Positions 6,733 through 14,267 of a DNA stretch of 25,576 bases are shown one piece after another. Position numbers and translations under genes: made by a program. The notes under the pieces are model-generated. The model made no database searches and was not told the origin of the DNA. It worked only from the letters and a program-made list of their open reading frames with translations. Numbering within the stretch: the first letter of the stretch is position 1; every line of letters begins with the position of its first letter. This stretch comes from a virus. The stretch spans positions 1 to 25,576 of the IMG/VR virus record IMGVR_UViG_3300028654_000065. The stretch is one strand, 5' to 3'.

Positions 6733-7610
6733 TAAAGTGCGTCGGTCGCGATCTGATTGCACCGACGCCCATACCGATCAGATGCTTTCATTGTGATGTA
6801 GCCATCATCGCCCCATGTGGTATTCCATGAATTGCGAATCAGATAAGTCCCGACGCCTTTTGGGAGGCCACCCTTGGAATTGAACACGCAATGACCGTCT
6901 TTGACCGCAGTTTCACAGTCATACCCCTCAATCACGACCATGTGGTTGATTTGGGATCCGGCATTGCAATCATCGAAAACCCCGCTCTCATAATTCATCC
7001 AGTTATCGTCGGCCCCAACATCGACCGCCACTGGCCTATGAAGCTGGCTGATGATGTAGGCGATGTCCTTGAAAGTAGATTTCGGAACCCCGCCATACGA
7101 GCCTCCCAAAATCTTGAATGATGCGGTGTACGCGATTGGCGATTCCTTTACACATTGGCCTGATTGAGCAACGTAAGGACCGTCGGATCCATAGGCCGGT
7201 GCGCCGGCAGGACTCACAAACATTTGGGCCGCGCCGAAGTCGCCACCATCACACGAATATCCTTCGGTATTGCAATTCAGCAGATAATTGAACGAGAGAC
7301 GACCTGGATCTTTTCCGGCCTGAATGAGCGTGCCGCGCAAAGTAGATGTGAGCGAAAAGTCCCAGCACGACCCACATTGTCCTTGGTCCTCAACCGGGCC
7401 CGCTTTTCCTCGGAGCGAAGCGCTCGAAGGCAAGAACACGGGTTGAACCGAAAATTGCGCTCGAGGTGCGGTCTTGATGAATTTCTTGGTTTTCTCGGTG
7501 ATTTTCAGCCCTCTGTGGTGCTTTTCGGAATACTTTTTCTTTTTGTACCCAGCTTCGGCCGCCATCGGAATGATCGCGAGCCCCAATAAAATTGCTATGA
7601 TTTTAGTCAT
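6720..7610 (-). CDS. secreted papain-family (C1) cysteine protease
   Basis: The only gene on the - strand; 296 residues. The start at 7610 is chosen because GGAGGT lies just upstream on that strand; an ATG at 7622 would precede this site. The N-terminus MTKIIAILLGLAIIPMAAEA is a clean Sec signal peptide ending in AEA. The mature part has the full papain site: oxyanion Gln76 and catalytic Cys82 in DQGQCGSCWDFS, the family LNC...SCDGG element near 111-123, His223 in NHMVVIEGYD, and Asn260 in RNSWNTTWGDDGY. The propeptide is short (about 40 residues), unlike the usual near-100-residue inhibitor. It converges on and overlaps the phosphoesterase gene. It is probably a cargo gene acting in the periplasm or outside the cell, such as on prey, host or competitor proteins, or in lysis. 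Confidence 0.9.
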   Translation of the reverse strand: MTKIIAILLGLAIIPMAAEAGYKKKKYSEKHHRGLKITEKTKKFIKTAPRAQFSVQPVFLPSSASLRGKAGPVEDQGQCGSCWDFSLTSTLRGTLIQAGKDPGRLSFNYLLNCNTEGYSCDGGDFGAAQMFVSPAGAPAYGSDGPYVAQSGQCVKESPIAYTASFKILGGSYGGVPKSTFKDIAYIISQLHRPVAVDVGADDNWMNYESGVFDDCNAGSQINHMVVIEGYDCETAVKDGHCVFNSKGGLPKGVGTYLIRNSWNTTWGDDGYITMKASDRYGRRCNQIATDALYYEP

Positions 7611-7667
7611 TGTGACCTCCATTTTTTTTTGATTTCATATTTTAAGTTTCCGTGGAACGATTTTATC

Positions 7668-8012
7668 ATGCATAAATGTTTATCAGACGGATCTGATAAG
7701 CCTGGACTGAGACGGAACTGTAAGCCATGTAAGGCATGGTACTCCAGAAAATATCGGCGTCTAGGAAAAGGCGAATCGGCGAGCGATTATTATAATCGTG
7801 TTAAAAACACTCCAATGAATTTGGCCAAAATTGAGGTCAATAAAGCGGTTCGCGACGGAATAATTCCAAAAGTCAGCACTTTCAAATGTCTGGATTGTGG
7901 CGCTACGGCAGAATGCTATGATCACAGAGATTACTTGCAACCAATGAAAATCGATCCCGTTTGTCGATCTTGTAATAAAAAAAGAGGTCCGGGACTGAAT
8001 CGGGGTTTCTAA
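7668..8012 (+). CDS. zinc-binding protein with HNH-like C-terminus
   Basis: A 114-residue basic protein. The ATG at 7668 has GGAACG nine bases upstream; an in-frame TTG at 7629 is possible but poorly supported. Near the N-terminus are Cys4 and Cys18-x2-Cys21. The C-terminal half has Cys74-x2-Cys77, a YDHRDY element at 84-89, and VCRSCNKKRGPG with Cys99-x2-Cys102. This treble-clef-like pattern (CxxC - DHRDY - CxxCNxxRG) recurs in phage proteins related to HNH/endonuclease VII folds. The single His with Asp and Asn may form a nuclease site, but a purely structural zinc domain is also possible. It is divergent from the protease gene and abuts the RusA-like gene, which starts immediately after its stop. 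Confidence 0.7.
   Translation: MHKCLSDGSDKPGLRRNCKPCKAWYSRKYRRLGKGESASDYYNRVKNTPMNLAKIEVNKAVRDGIIPKVSTFKCLDCGATAECYDHRDYLQPMKIDPVCRSCNKKRGPGLNRGF
7678..7701. promoter_or_regulatory. 20-bp palindrome / GGA-loop hairpin at the start of the zinc-protein gene
   Basis: TTATCAGA-CGGA-TCTGATAA at 7680-7699 is a perfect 8-bp inverted repeat with a 4-base centre, extendable by a G-U and a G-C pair to 7678-7701. As RNA on the + strand it presents GGA in the hairpin loop flanked by paired AGA/UCU, the geometry preferred by CsrA/RsmA proteins, and it covers codons 4-12 of the gene starting at 7668. As DNA it lies about 70 bases upstream of the divergent protease start and could be a repressor operator. 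Either reading is inference. Confidence 0.4.
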
Positions 8013-8546
8013 ATGGTGTGGATAGATCGGTTCCCGATGCCGCCAAGTATCAATTCATATTTGATGCCGGTCGCAGGTAAATGGAAAACCGATAAACGAG
8101 GACGTCGATATCAGCAGGGCCGATGGATTAAAACTCCAGTTCATCGCGAGTATATGAATCAATGCCAATTGTGGCGAATTCAAAACAACAAGGCTTTTCA
8201 TAAAATCAAGGAATTAATCCATTGGTCTAGGACCGATGCTGAGAAAAAAGGCATTCATTTCGCACTTAGGATCGACTGCTTTTTTGTTTTCTACGTGGAA
8301 CATATTTTTACCGGAAACGGAAAGGCTCAAAGATTGGACGCAGACAATCGTCTAAAACCATGTAGAGACGCGCTTTCAAAGCTATTAGAAATTGACGATC
8401 GGTATTTCTTCGCCGGAAACTGTGAGAAGGTTTACACGCACACGAAGGAGTCGGAGTGCACTCTAATTCGCATCGACCAGATGGCCCCAAGGACGATAGA
8501 TCAAATAAAGAGTCTGATTCAGACCGAGTTAAATCCGGTTTCTTGA
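8013..8546 (+). CDS. rusA: RusA-family Holliday junction resolvase
   Basis: A 177-residue protein with the RusA signature: an N-terminal FPMPPSINSYL strand/loop, then RLDADNRLKPCRDALSKLL and IDDRYF in the second half. The acidic residues in DADN, in RDAL and in IDDRY correspond to the metal-binding aspartates of RusA (usual pattern DxDN...K...DAL......DD). RusA dimers cut four-way junctions made by recombination, which suits a phage that also encodes RecE/RecT-like proteins and needs resolved DNA for packaging. It is longer than the 120-residue E. coli protein because of an insertion around residues 25-85. The ATG directly follows the preceding stop with no gap, implying coupled translation. 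Its last bases overlap the possible TTG start of the CsrA-like gene. Confidence 0.85.
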   Translation: MVWIDRFPMPPSINSYLMPVAGKWKTDKRGRRYQQGRWIKTPVHREYMNQCQLWRIQNNKAFHKIKELIHWSRTDAEKKGIHFALRIDCFFVFYVEHIFTGNGKAQRLDADNRLKPCRDALSKLLEIDDRYFFAGNCEKVYTHTKESECTLIRIDQMAPRTIDQIKSLIQTELNPVS

Positions 8547-8674
8547 TCCTGCAAGTAAGGCGTGGTGAGGAAATTGAGATCGGTGACATTGTCATTGGCT
8601 TCAATGAGATTTCGTCTGGGTACGCGAGAGTCGCCATTAAGGCGCCAAAAGCCATTCGAATTCATCGCAGGTGA
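8543..8674 (+). CDS. CsrA-like RNA-binding protein
   Basis: The product from TTG 8543 is 43 residues: ILQVRRGEEIEIGD, then VAIKAPKAIRIHRR at the end. It matches the CsrA/RsmA core (LILTRRxGExxxIGD...VRIGVxAPKxVxVHRE), including the conserved APK and HR residues that contact GGA in target mRNAs. CsrA dimers bind GGA hairpins near ribosome binding sites to block or promote translation. The protein stops right after the HRR and lacks the usual C-terminal helix. The start is uncertain: TTG 8543 matches the family N-terminus and overlaps the rusA stop (TTGA), but a GTG at 8456 has a strong AAGGAG five bases upstream and would add 29 hydrophilic residues inside rusA. It precedes the terminase genes by three bases. 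Confidence 0.75.
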   Translation: MILQVRRGEEIEIGDIVIGFNEISSGYARVAIKAPKAIRIHRR

Positions 8675-8677
8675 TTC

Positions 8678-9292
8678 ATGGCTAGAAAAAAACCCCAAGG
8701 AAATGCTCCAGTTCCCGAACCAATCACTCCACACATTTTAACTCGCGAATTGATTGATCAGATATGTCGTCCTTTGCTCATTGGGGTACCTTTCGATTTC
8801 GCAGCATTACTATTCAATATCCACGGAAAAACGGTTCGCTATTGGGTTTTAATGGGGTTTGAGCATCCAGATTCAATTTACGGGGATTTCGTCAATCGAG
8901 TGCGCCAGGCCGTCGCCGAGTATGTGGCCCGGGATCTCAGCGTGATTGAAATGCATTCTCAAGGACGCCCGGCGCAATATGAAATGGAACCCGCAGTCGA
9001 TGGCAACGGCAATGCAATTTACGATAAGAATGGCCAACCAGTCATGCGAGTCGCAAAGGACGGAAACGGATATCCAATCGTAAAGAGCTCGGAGATTAAG
9101 AGCGACTGGCGCGCGGCAAGTTCGCGCTTGTCTATGAGACTCCCAATCTATTTCCGAAGCCGCGAGGACGCCGTTGACCATGATTCTGTGCTGAGCACGG
9201 CCAATATCGACCGCGAAAAGAAACCTGTCGAGGCCATGACTTTCGATCAAAAGATCGTCGAAACGATTAAGAAATTAGAGGAGGAATACTAA
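8678..9292 (+). CDS. probable terminase small subunit
   Basis: A 204-residue protein starting at ATG 8678, three bases after the CsrA-like gene; GCAGGTG gives a partial ribosome binding site. The N-terminal part (LTRELIDQICRPLLIGVPFD, then LLFNIHGKTVRYWVLMG) has a helix-turn-helix pattern like small terminases that recognise the packaging site. The central region (AEYVARDLSVIEMHSQG, then KSSEIKSDWRAASSRLSMRL) matches the helical middle of terS proteins where W..A...L.RR is typical. An insertion with VDGNGNAIYDKNGQPVMRV forms a beta hairpin. The C-terminus is acidic. The next gene but one is the large terminase, which supports the call. The HTH residues are divergent, so this rests on position plus helical pattern. 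Confidence 0.75.
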   Translation: MARKKPQGNAPVPEPITPHILTRELIDQICRPLLIGVPFDFAALLFNIHGKTVRYWVLMGFEHPDSIYGDFVNRVRQAVAEYVARDLSVIEMHSQGRPAQYEMEPAVDGNGNAIYDKNGQPVMRVAKDGNGYPIVKSSEIKSDWRAASSRLSMRLPIYFRSREDAVDHDSVLSTANIDREKKPVEAMTFDQKIVETIKKLEEEY

Positions 9293-9519
9293 TGTACATC
9301 AAAAAACCCCTAAGTCGGCGCCAATTGGACGTCGCAAAGCTCGCGGTTATTGGATGGCGGCGCGAAGAAATCGCCGAAAAGCTATGTGTGAGCCACGCCA
9401 CAGTGAAGTTCCACCTAACGAACATTTACAAGCATTTCGACGTCGATAATCAGGTTGAATTCATGCGACGTTGGCGCGAATGGGTTCCAGAGCTCGGCCC
9501 TATTAGTAGTAGACCCTAG
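9292..9519 (+). CDS. LuxR/GerE-type helix-turn-helix regulator
   Basis: A 75-residue stand-alone HTH domain of the LuxR C-terminal type: PLSRRQLDVAKLAVIGWRRE (scaffold helix), EEIAEKLCVSHATVKFHLTN at residues 25-44 (HTH with the usual V(S/K)xxTVKxHxxNIY), then an IYKHFDVDNQVEF final helix that normally dimerises. No receiver or ligand domain is present, so regulation would be through its amount alone. The ATG overlaps the terS stop (TAATG). Sitting between the terminase subunits at the edge of the virion operon, it is a good candidate for switching late transcription, though direct involvement in packaging-site recognition cannot be excluded. Family confident, targets unknown. Confidence 0.85.
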   Translation: MYIKKPLSRRQLDVAKLAVIGWRREEIAEKLCVSHATVKFHLTNIYKHFDVDNQVEFMRRWREWVPELGPISSRP

Positions 9520-9597
9520 TGCGTCAATGATTAAATCGTAGGCAAAAGTGTCGAGAAATCCCGGCAAAACACTTTATGATTAGGACAAAAGGTTAAA
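9520..9597 (+). other. 78-base gap before the large terminase
   Basis: This short noncoding stretch has an imperfect dyad, AAGTGT at 9546-9551 against ACACTT at 9569-9574, and a repeated GGCAAAA at 9541 and 9563. A TATGAT at 9575-9580 looks like a -10 box, but no matching -35 lies at the right distance. It could hold a regulatory site for the LuxR-type protein encoded just upstream, but nothing in the sequence proves it. Confidence 0.3.
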
Positions 9598-11160
9598 TTG
9601 CTAACTACCGGTAGTGATCCAGACATATCGATCGAGCGTGGAATCGCAAAGTATAAATGCGAACGCGACCATTTGTTTTTCACGCGGTATTTCTTCAAAC
9701 ACCGCCAGGGCCAGAAATTCATCGTCAATTGGCACCACAAGCTCATGGCCATTTACGTCGATAAGGTCATCAGCGGCGAAATCGAAAACCTGATCATAAA
9801 TGTAAGTCCTGGCTCGAGTAAGACTGAGACGATCGTGATCAATCTCATCGCCCGTGGGATGGCTAAGAACCCAATGGCGAGATTCCTTCACTTGTCTTAT
9901 TCGGACGACCTTGCACTTTTAAATTCGCAAGCTGCGCGCGAAATCGTGATCAGCGATGAATTCAAGGCACTTTGGCCTATGGAGATCGCCTCGGACACGA
10001 AAGCCAAGAAACGTTGGAATGTCCTGATAAATGGAAAACGTGGAGGTGGAGTCTATGCGACATCACTCAATGGTCAGGTCACGGGCTTTCGGGCCGGCCA
10101 CATGGCGCCGGGATGGCAGGGCGCGATCATAATTGATGACCCACTCAAGCCCGAGGACGCTTTCTCAAAAACTAAATTAGATGCGGCCAACCGGAAATTA
10201 CTCACGACTGTGAAATCCCGGCGCGCAAACCCTAAGACGCCTATCGTCATTATCATGCAGAGAATAAGTGAAGGAGATCCCACCGGTTTTATCGAGCAAG
10301 GTGGGCTAACGGGCAATTGGACCTATGTGAAAATACCGGCCCTTATGGATCAAGATTACATCAAGAAATTGCCGGAAGAACTGCAGGCCGAAGTCGATCA
10401 AAGCGTGAAGGATGAAAAGGATCGAGTAAGCTATTGGGAATATAAAGAACCGCTCAAAGATCTTATGGAAATGGAGCAAGGACGTGGCGCGGACCAAAAA
10501 GGGAACCAAATTAGCCGTCATGTATTCAGTTCTCAGTACCAGCAGCAGCCTGTTCGCATTGGCGGTAATATTATCAAGGGACAATACTTCCGGCGCTGGA
10601 CACTATTGCCAAAACTCAAATATCGAAAAATCTATGCCGATACGGCCCAAAAAACTGCCGAGCGAAACGATTATTCCGTGTTCGCCGTGTTCGGCGAAGG
10701 AGTAGACGACGGAAAATGCTATCTGATCGATATCATCCGGGGAAAATGGGAAAGCCCCGAGCTCCGGCGCCAGGCGATCGATTTCTGGAATAAGCATAAG
10801 AATGAGGATCAATGGAGTCCTGACACGTACGGGCAATTGCGCAAAATGTTGGTCGAGGACAAATCGAGCGGCACCGGATTGGTTCAAGACATCAAGGCGC
10901 GCGGTGGGATCCCGGTCACTGGTATTGAACGTGACAAAGACAAATACACGCGCGTCATGGATGCGTTACCCTATCTCGAGAATGGCGAGGTCGTGATTCC
11001 GGAGTCCGCGCCGTGGGTGAGCGAGTACATCGCCGAACACGAAGCTTTTACTTCGGACGATACGCACTTGCACGATGATCAGGTGGACGTGACAATGGAC
11101 GCGATTATGGACATTTTATCAACGCAAAACAAATTGAAAACTTGGGAGCGACTGGCATGA
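9598..11160 (+). CDS. terminase large subunit
   Basis: A 520-residue packaging motor and nuclease. The N-terminal ATPase has Walker A VSPGSSKT at 69-76 and Walker B AIIIDDP near 176-182, with the coupling-like segment VIIMQR at 217-222. The C-terminal RNase H-fold nuclease has Asp348 in IYADTAQKT, an acidic [10 protein letters not shown] segment, and [11 protein letters not shown] near 494-504 with the catalytic Asp pair. It cuts concatemers and pumps DNA through the portal. The start is an unusual TTG at 9598, with AAAGG six to ten bases upstream; an in-frame TGA lies 21 bases before it and no ATG or GTG is available, so TTG is forced. It follows a 78-base gap after the LuxR-type gene, and its stop overlaps the next ATG. 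Confidence 0.93.
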   Translation: MLTTGSDPDISIERGIAKYKCERDHLFFTRYFFKHRQGQKFIVNWHHKLMAIYVDKVISGEIENLIINVSPGSSKTETIVINLIARGMAKNPMARFLHLSYSDDLALLNSQAAREIVISDEFKALWPMEIASDTKAKKRWNVLINGKRGGGVYATSLNGQVTGFRAGHMAPGWQGAIIIDDPLKPEDAFSKTKLDAANRKLLTTVKSRRANPKTPIVIIMQRISEGDPTGFIEQGGLTGNWTYVKIPALMDQDYIKKLPEELQAEVDQSVKDEKDRVSYWEYKEPLKDLMEMEQGRGADQKGNQISRHVFSSQYQQQPVRIGGNIIKGQYFRRWTLLPKLKYRKIYADTAQKTAERNDYSVFAVFGEGVDDGKCYLIDIIRGKWESPELRRQAIDFWNKHKNEDQWSPDTYGQLRKMLVEDKSSGTGLVQDIKARGGIPVTGIERDKDKYTRVMDALPYLENGEVVIPESAPWVSEYIAEHEAFTSDDTHLHDDQVDVTMDAIMDILSTQNKLKTWERLA

Positions 11161-11465
11161 AGTTAAAGGATTTACCCGCATCGCCGACGGCCATGAAGGC
11201 ATTGCAAATCTTGGTTAAAGAGCGTCTCTACAATGTCGAATTGCTTGGGAATACTCCTGGCGTCGTGATTTCAAAAGAGCAGGCATTGATTGGCGAAATT
11301 TGCGTAATGGGAGCAAAACTCGACGCATTCATGCAAATGTTCGAGGATCGCGAAACCGATTTTTCCAAGTTCAATGAATATGTCGAAAGGGCCGCGATTG
11401 CCGGCACCGAAAATGCTAAAGTTGTACGTAATGGAATCTTGTCCAGTCTCCAAGCGAAAGGCTAA
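11157..11465 (+). CDS. small hypothetical protein between terminase and portal
   Basis: A 102-residue predicted helical protein whose ATG overlaps the terL stop (ATGA). It has a [16 protein letters not shown] helix near the start, a glycine/proline turn ([11 protein letters not shown]), and a helical centre ([15 protein letters not shown]) ending SLQAKG. It has one Cys and no motif. Position suggests either a packaging accessory or an unrelated small gene co-transcribed with the virion operon. The portal starts two bases after its stop. Confidence 0.7.
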   Translation: MKLKDLPASPTAMKALQILVKERLYNVELLGNTPGVVISKEQALIGEICVMGAKLDAFMQMFEDRETDFSKFNEYVERAAIAGTENAKVVRNGILSSLQAKG

Positions 11466-11467
11466 TC

Positions 11468-12889
11468 ATGATCGAAGATAAAAAAGTATTTACTCTCGAT
11501 GAGGCGATGACGCAAAAGACAATGGACGGGTTTGACAACTTCGTCGCGAGGCTCGGTCTCAATAACGACAATACTTTGTCGGCCGGTTTCTACACATTTA
11601 ACTTGATGACTCGGAATCGGATCCAACTCGAGGCCGCTTACCGAGGATCATGGGTCGTAGGACAGGTCATTGACACCTATGCCGACGACATGACGAAGGC
11701 CGGAATCGATATCCAAACGGCGGATGCGGATGGCGAATCTAATATCAAGAAAATCCAAGCATCTATGGGCAAAAAGCTCATTTGGAAATCAATTCGTGAC
11801 GGTATCGCTTGGGGCCGTTTGTATGGCGGCGCAATTGGCGTACTGCAGATCGAGGGCCAAGACCTTTCGACTCCTCTGAAAATTGAAACAGTCGGAAAAG
11901 ATCAATTCAAGGGAATTGCTATTTATGATCGTTGGCAATTGAACCCTGTCCTATACCCGGTGATCGATTCTGGTCCTGAAATTGGATTGCCAAAATTTTA
12001 TCAAATCACGACCGGTCTTACGAGTTCGTCGCCTGCCGCGCCCACCGTCACAGGACAGATCACGGTCCACCATTCCAGGTGCATTCGATTCATTGGCATT
12101 CAACTTCCATTTTTCCAAGCGATTACGGAAATGATGTGGGGCGAGTCCATTCTCGAGAGACTTTGGGATCGGTTGATTTCATTTGATTCGGCGACAATGT
12201 CTTGCGCGAATCTTATTGAGAGGGCCAACAATCGCGTTGTCGGGGTTGAAAACCTACGTGAGATTCTCGCCGCCGGTGGAAAGGCTCAGCAGGCGCTTGA
12301 ATCGCAGTTCGAAATGATGCGCGTGATGCAAACAAACGAAGGTCTCACGCTCATAGATAAAGAAGACAATTTTCAAAGTATTCAATACACATTTTCCGGT
12401 CTCGCGGATCTCATGCTTCAATTCGGGCAGCAGCTCTCGGGCTCGTCAGGCATTCCGCTTGTAAGGCTTTTCGGTCAATCTCCGGCGGGCCTCAACTCGA
12501 CGGGCGATTCCGACATTCGCATGTACTACGACAATATCAATGCCCAACAAATTTCTCGTCTGGCTCCTGGAGTTGAGGTCCTTTTGCGAGTCATGTGGCA
12601 ATCGGTTCTTGGAAAGCCGGCGCCAGACGACCTCGAATGGAACTTCGTTCCTCTGTGGCAAATGTCGGCGCTCGATAAGGCGACGGTTGCGAAATCAAAT
12701 ACTGAGACAATCATCGGAGCTCATGATGCCGGCCTTTGCCCGACTCAAACGGCAATGGAGGAATTGAGAGCTATGTCCGATGAGACCGGACTGTTCGCAA
12801 ATATTTCGGACGAGGACATTCAAGACGCCGAAGTTGAGGAACCTCCGGAACCTGATATGAATGAGCCCGTTAAGCCAGATAAGCCCTAA
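11468..12889 (+). CDS. portal protein (DUF1073/Phage_portal_3 type)
   Basis: A 473-residue protein. The diagnostic segment is GIPLVRLFGQSPAGLNSTGD near residues 325-345 followed by SDIRMYYDNI, the hallmark of the DUF1073 portal family. The N-terminal RNRIQLEAAYRGSWVVGQVI and ADDMTKAGIDI elements also match. Twelve copies would form the ring at one capsid corner through which the terminase pumps DNA and to which neck proteins attach. The C-terminus (from DAEVEEPPEPD) is acidic and proline-rich. It starts at ATG 11468, two bases after the preceding stop, with CGAAAGG upstream. The Acb1 anti-CBASS nuclease shares an old family name with some DUF1073 proteins, but this product has the length and context of a portal. 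Confidence 0.9.
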   Translation: MIEDKKVFTLDEAMTQKTMDGFDNFVARLGLNNDNTLSAGFYTFNLMTRNRIQLEAAYRGSWVVGQVIDTYADDMTKAGIDIQTADADGESNIKKIQASMGKKLIWKSIRDGIAWGRLYGGAIGVLQIEGQDLSTPLKIETVGKDQFKGIAIYDRWQLNPVLYPVIDSGPEIGLPKFYQITTGLTSSSPAAPTVTGQITVHHSRCIRFIGIQLPFFQAITEMMWGESILERLWDRLISFDSATMSCANLIERANNRVVGVENLREILAAGGKAQQALESQFEMMRVMQTNEGLTLIDKEDNFQSIQYTFSGLADLMLQFGQQLSGSSGIPLVRLFGQSPAGLNSTGDSDIRMYYDNINAQQISRLAPGVEVLLRVMWQSVLGKPAPDDLEWNFVPLWQMSALDKATVAKSNTETIIGAHDAGLCPTQTAMEELRAMSDETGLFANISDEDIQDAEVEEPPEPDMNEPVKPDKP

Positions 12890-12965
12890 CCAGAAAAATT
12901 GCCAAAACCAGTTGGTGATTCACTATGGAGGCGATTCAAAATGCGCATGAACAAAGGAGTTAAAC

Positions 12966-13199
12966 ATGCAAGGGATTCGAAAACCTAAAAAAGTAATGAT
13001 CATCATTGAGGATGCGGGAATTGGAGATTCATTCAATCTCTACATAAGCGGCGATATTGATTTGACGAGCCCTCCAAGCGAAATGAGTCCGGCGCAATAT
13101 TGGGGATCACGACTTTTCAAACTTTGCACGGCGGCCGTCCAAGAGATCAAAGTGCTTCGCAATAAAAATACGAAGGAACTAAAATCCAAAAATGGCTAA
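12966..13199 (+). CDS. small hypothetical virion-operon protein
   Basis: A 77-residue protein with an AAGGAG ribosome binding site at 12954-12959 inside a 14-base sequence (ACAAAGGAGTTAAA) identical to that before the gene at 1083. The protein has a beta-rich N-half (KKVMIIIEDAG, then SFNLYISGDID), a SPPSEMSPAQYWGSRLF turn and a basic C-terminal helix ending KELKSKNG. It overlaps the head morphogenesis gene by eight bases. A 76-base noncoding gap separates it from the portal. I recognise no family. Confidence 0.65.
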   Translation: MQGIRKPKKVMIIIEDAGIGDSFNLYISGDIDLTSPPSEMSPAQYWGSRLFKLCTAAVQEIKVLRNKNTKELKSKNG

Positions 13200-13998
13200 G
13201 ACCATTCGATCTCTTTCATTCGACGCCAAGAAAAAGGACAAGGACTACAAGCGCCAACAATTTCAGGCAAACAAATCAGCCGAGAGAGATTTCTATCGGG
13301 CACTGAAAAAGGTCGCGCAAAAGTCCGGTCACATTGTCGACATTCATGCCGACGGTGCAAAGCTTCGCGATGAAAAGGCAATGATGGAAACGCTCGAGCG
13401 ATATTCGAAACAATTGGGACCGTGGGCTGAGCGCCAGTCTATGCGAATGCTCGATCGTGTTTCGCGCGCGAATCAAAAAGCATACAAGGAACAATCGAAA
13501 AAAATAGGCGCTTTGCTTAAATCAAATATGGCTATGACTGATTCATTTGACGTAGGCTTTGCGCTTTTACACGAGCAGGTCGGTTTGATTCAGTCGATTC
13601 CTTTGGAGGCCGGTCTAAGAGCTCAAAATATCGCGGCCGAAAACTTTTTCCAAGGACGTAGGGCTCAGCCAGATCAATCAGTTATCGATCAATTGAAAAA
13701 TGAAATGGGAATGAGCACAGAAGTCGCGGTCAATCGGGCGAAACTCATTGCTCGAACCGAAACCGCTCGAGCAAATGCGTCCTTCGTCCAGGCTCGCGCC
13801 GCCGCAATCGGGGCTCAGGAATACATTTGGCGAACGACTATGGACGGAGCCGAGCGTGAATCGCACGCCAAGATGAATGGAAAACGAATCCGATACGATA
13901 AACCTCCGACTCTATCTGATGGCACGGTCGGTCATGCTGGAACGTTTCCGAATTGTCGATGCTATCAAGAGCCAGTTTTGCCCGAAGACGTCGAATAA
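13192..13998 (+). CDS. head morphogenesis protein (Mu gpF / SPP1 gp7-like)
   Basis: A 268-residue protein. The conserved C-terminal domain is clear: AKLIARTETARANASFVQAR near 188-207, YIWRTTMDGAERESHAKMNG around 214-233, and the end VGHAGTFPNCRCYQEPVL with the usual PNCRC motif. The N-terminal half is basic and helical. This minor head protein binds portal and DNA in SPP1 and Mu and helps head assembly; a few copies stay in the virion. Its place directly after the portal gene is standard. The ATG overlaps the previous gene by eight bases. Confidence 0.88.
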   Translation: MAKTIRSLSFDAKKKDKDYKRQQFQANKSAERDFYRALKKVAQKSGHIVDIHADGAKLRDEKAMMETLERYSKQLGPWAERQSMRMLDRVSRANQKAYKEQSKKIGALLKSNMAMTDSFDVGFALLHEQVGLIQSIPLEAGLRAQNIAAENFFQGRRAQPDQSVIDQLKNEMGMSTEVAVNRAKLIARTETARANASFVQARAAAIGAQEYIWRTTMDGAERESHAKMNGKRIRYDKPPTLSDGTVGHAGTFPNCRCYQEPVLPEDVE

Positions 13999-14051
13999 AT
14001 ATTTGAAACGCGATATGATATGCATCAGGATGGTTTCTACTGGGAGGGATT

Positions 14052-14264
14052 ATGGACAAACTTCAATTGCAAAATCAGTTCGGGGAAGTTTCTCTTAACG
14101 ACATTTTGCCGGGCGCTTCGGGTGGACCAGACGGCATGAGCTCTAAAGCCATCACGGCAGTGAAATTGGATGGCCTAGGATCAGGAGCTAATAGCACCAT
14201 TCTTGCGACTGACACCATTTTGCAAGCCTTGGCTAAATTGCAGGCGCAAATCAACGCTCTATAA
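14052..14264 (+). CDS. small head-fibre-like protein
   Basis: A 70-residue protein with a strong GGGAGGG ribosome binding site at 14042-14048. The N-terminus MDKLQLQNQFGEVSLND is followed by a Gly/Pro-rich linker and a C-terminal helix GANSTILATDTILQALAKLQ plus AQINAL. This TDTILxALxKLQxQI pattern recurs in short phage fibre or head-decoration proteins, where the C-terminal helix trimerises. A 53-base gap separates it from the morphogenesis gene, and the next gene starts three bases after its stop. Role as a decoration or small fibre is inferred. Confidence 0.6.
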   Translation: MDKLQLQNQFGEVSLNDILPGASGGPDGMSSKAITAVKLDGLGSGANSTILATDTILQALAKLQAQINAL

Positions 14265-14267
14265 GTC

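Noticed and set aside
9576-9596. Six-codon leader-peptide-like ORF (MIRTKG) just before the large terminase
   Set aside because: No ribosome binding site and no attenuator structure around it; it is probably chance.
11468-12889. Anti-CBASS nuclease Acb1 reading of the portal gene
   Set aside because: The family name is shared historically, but the GQSPAGLNSTGD portal motif, 473-residue length and position after the large terminase fit a portal.
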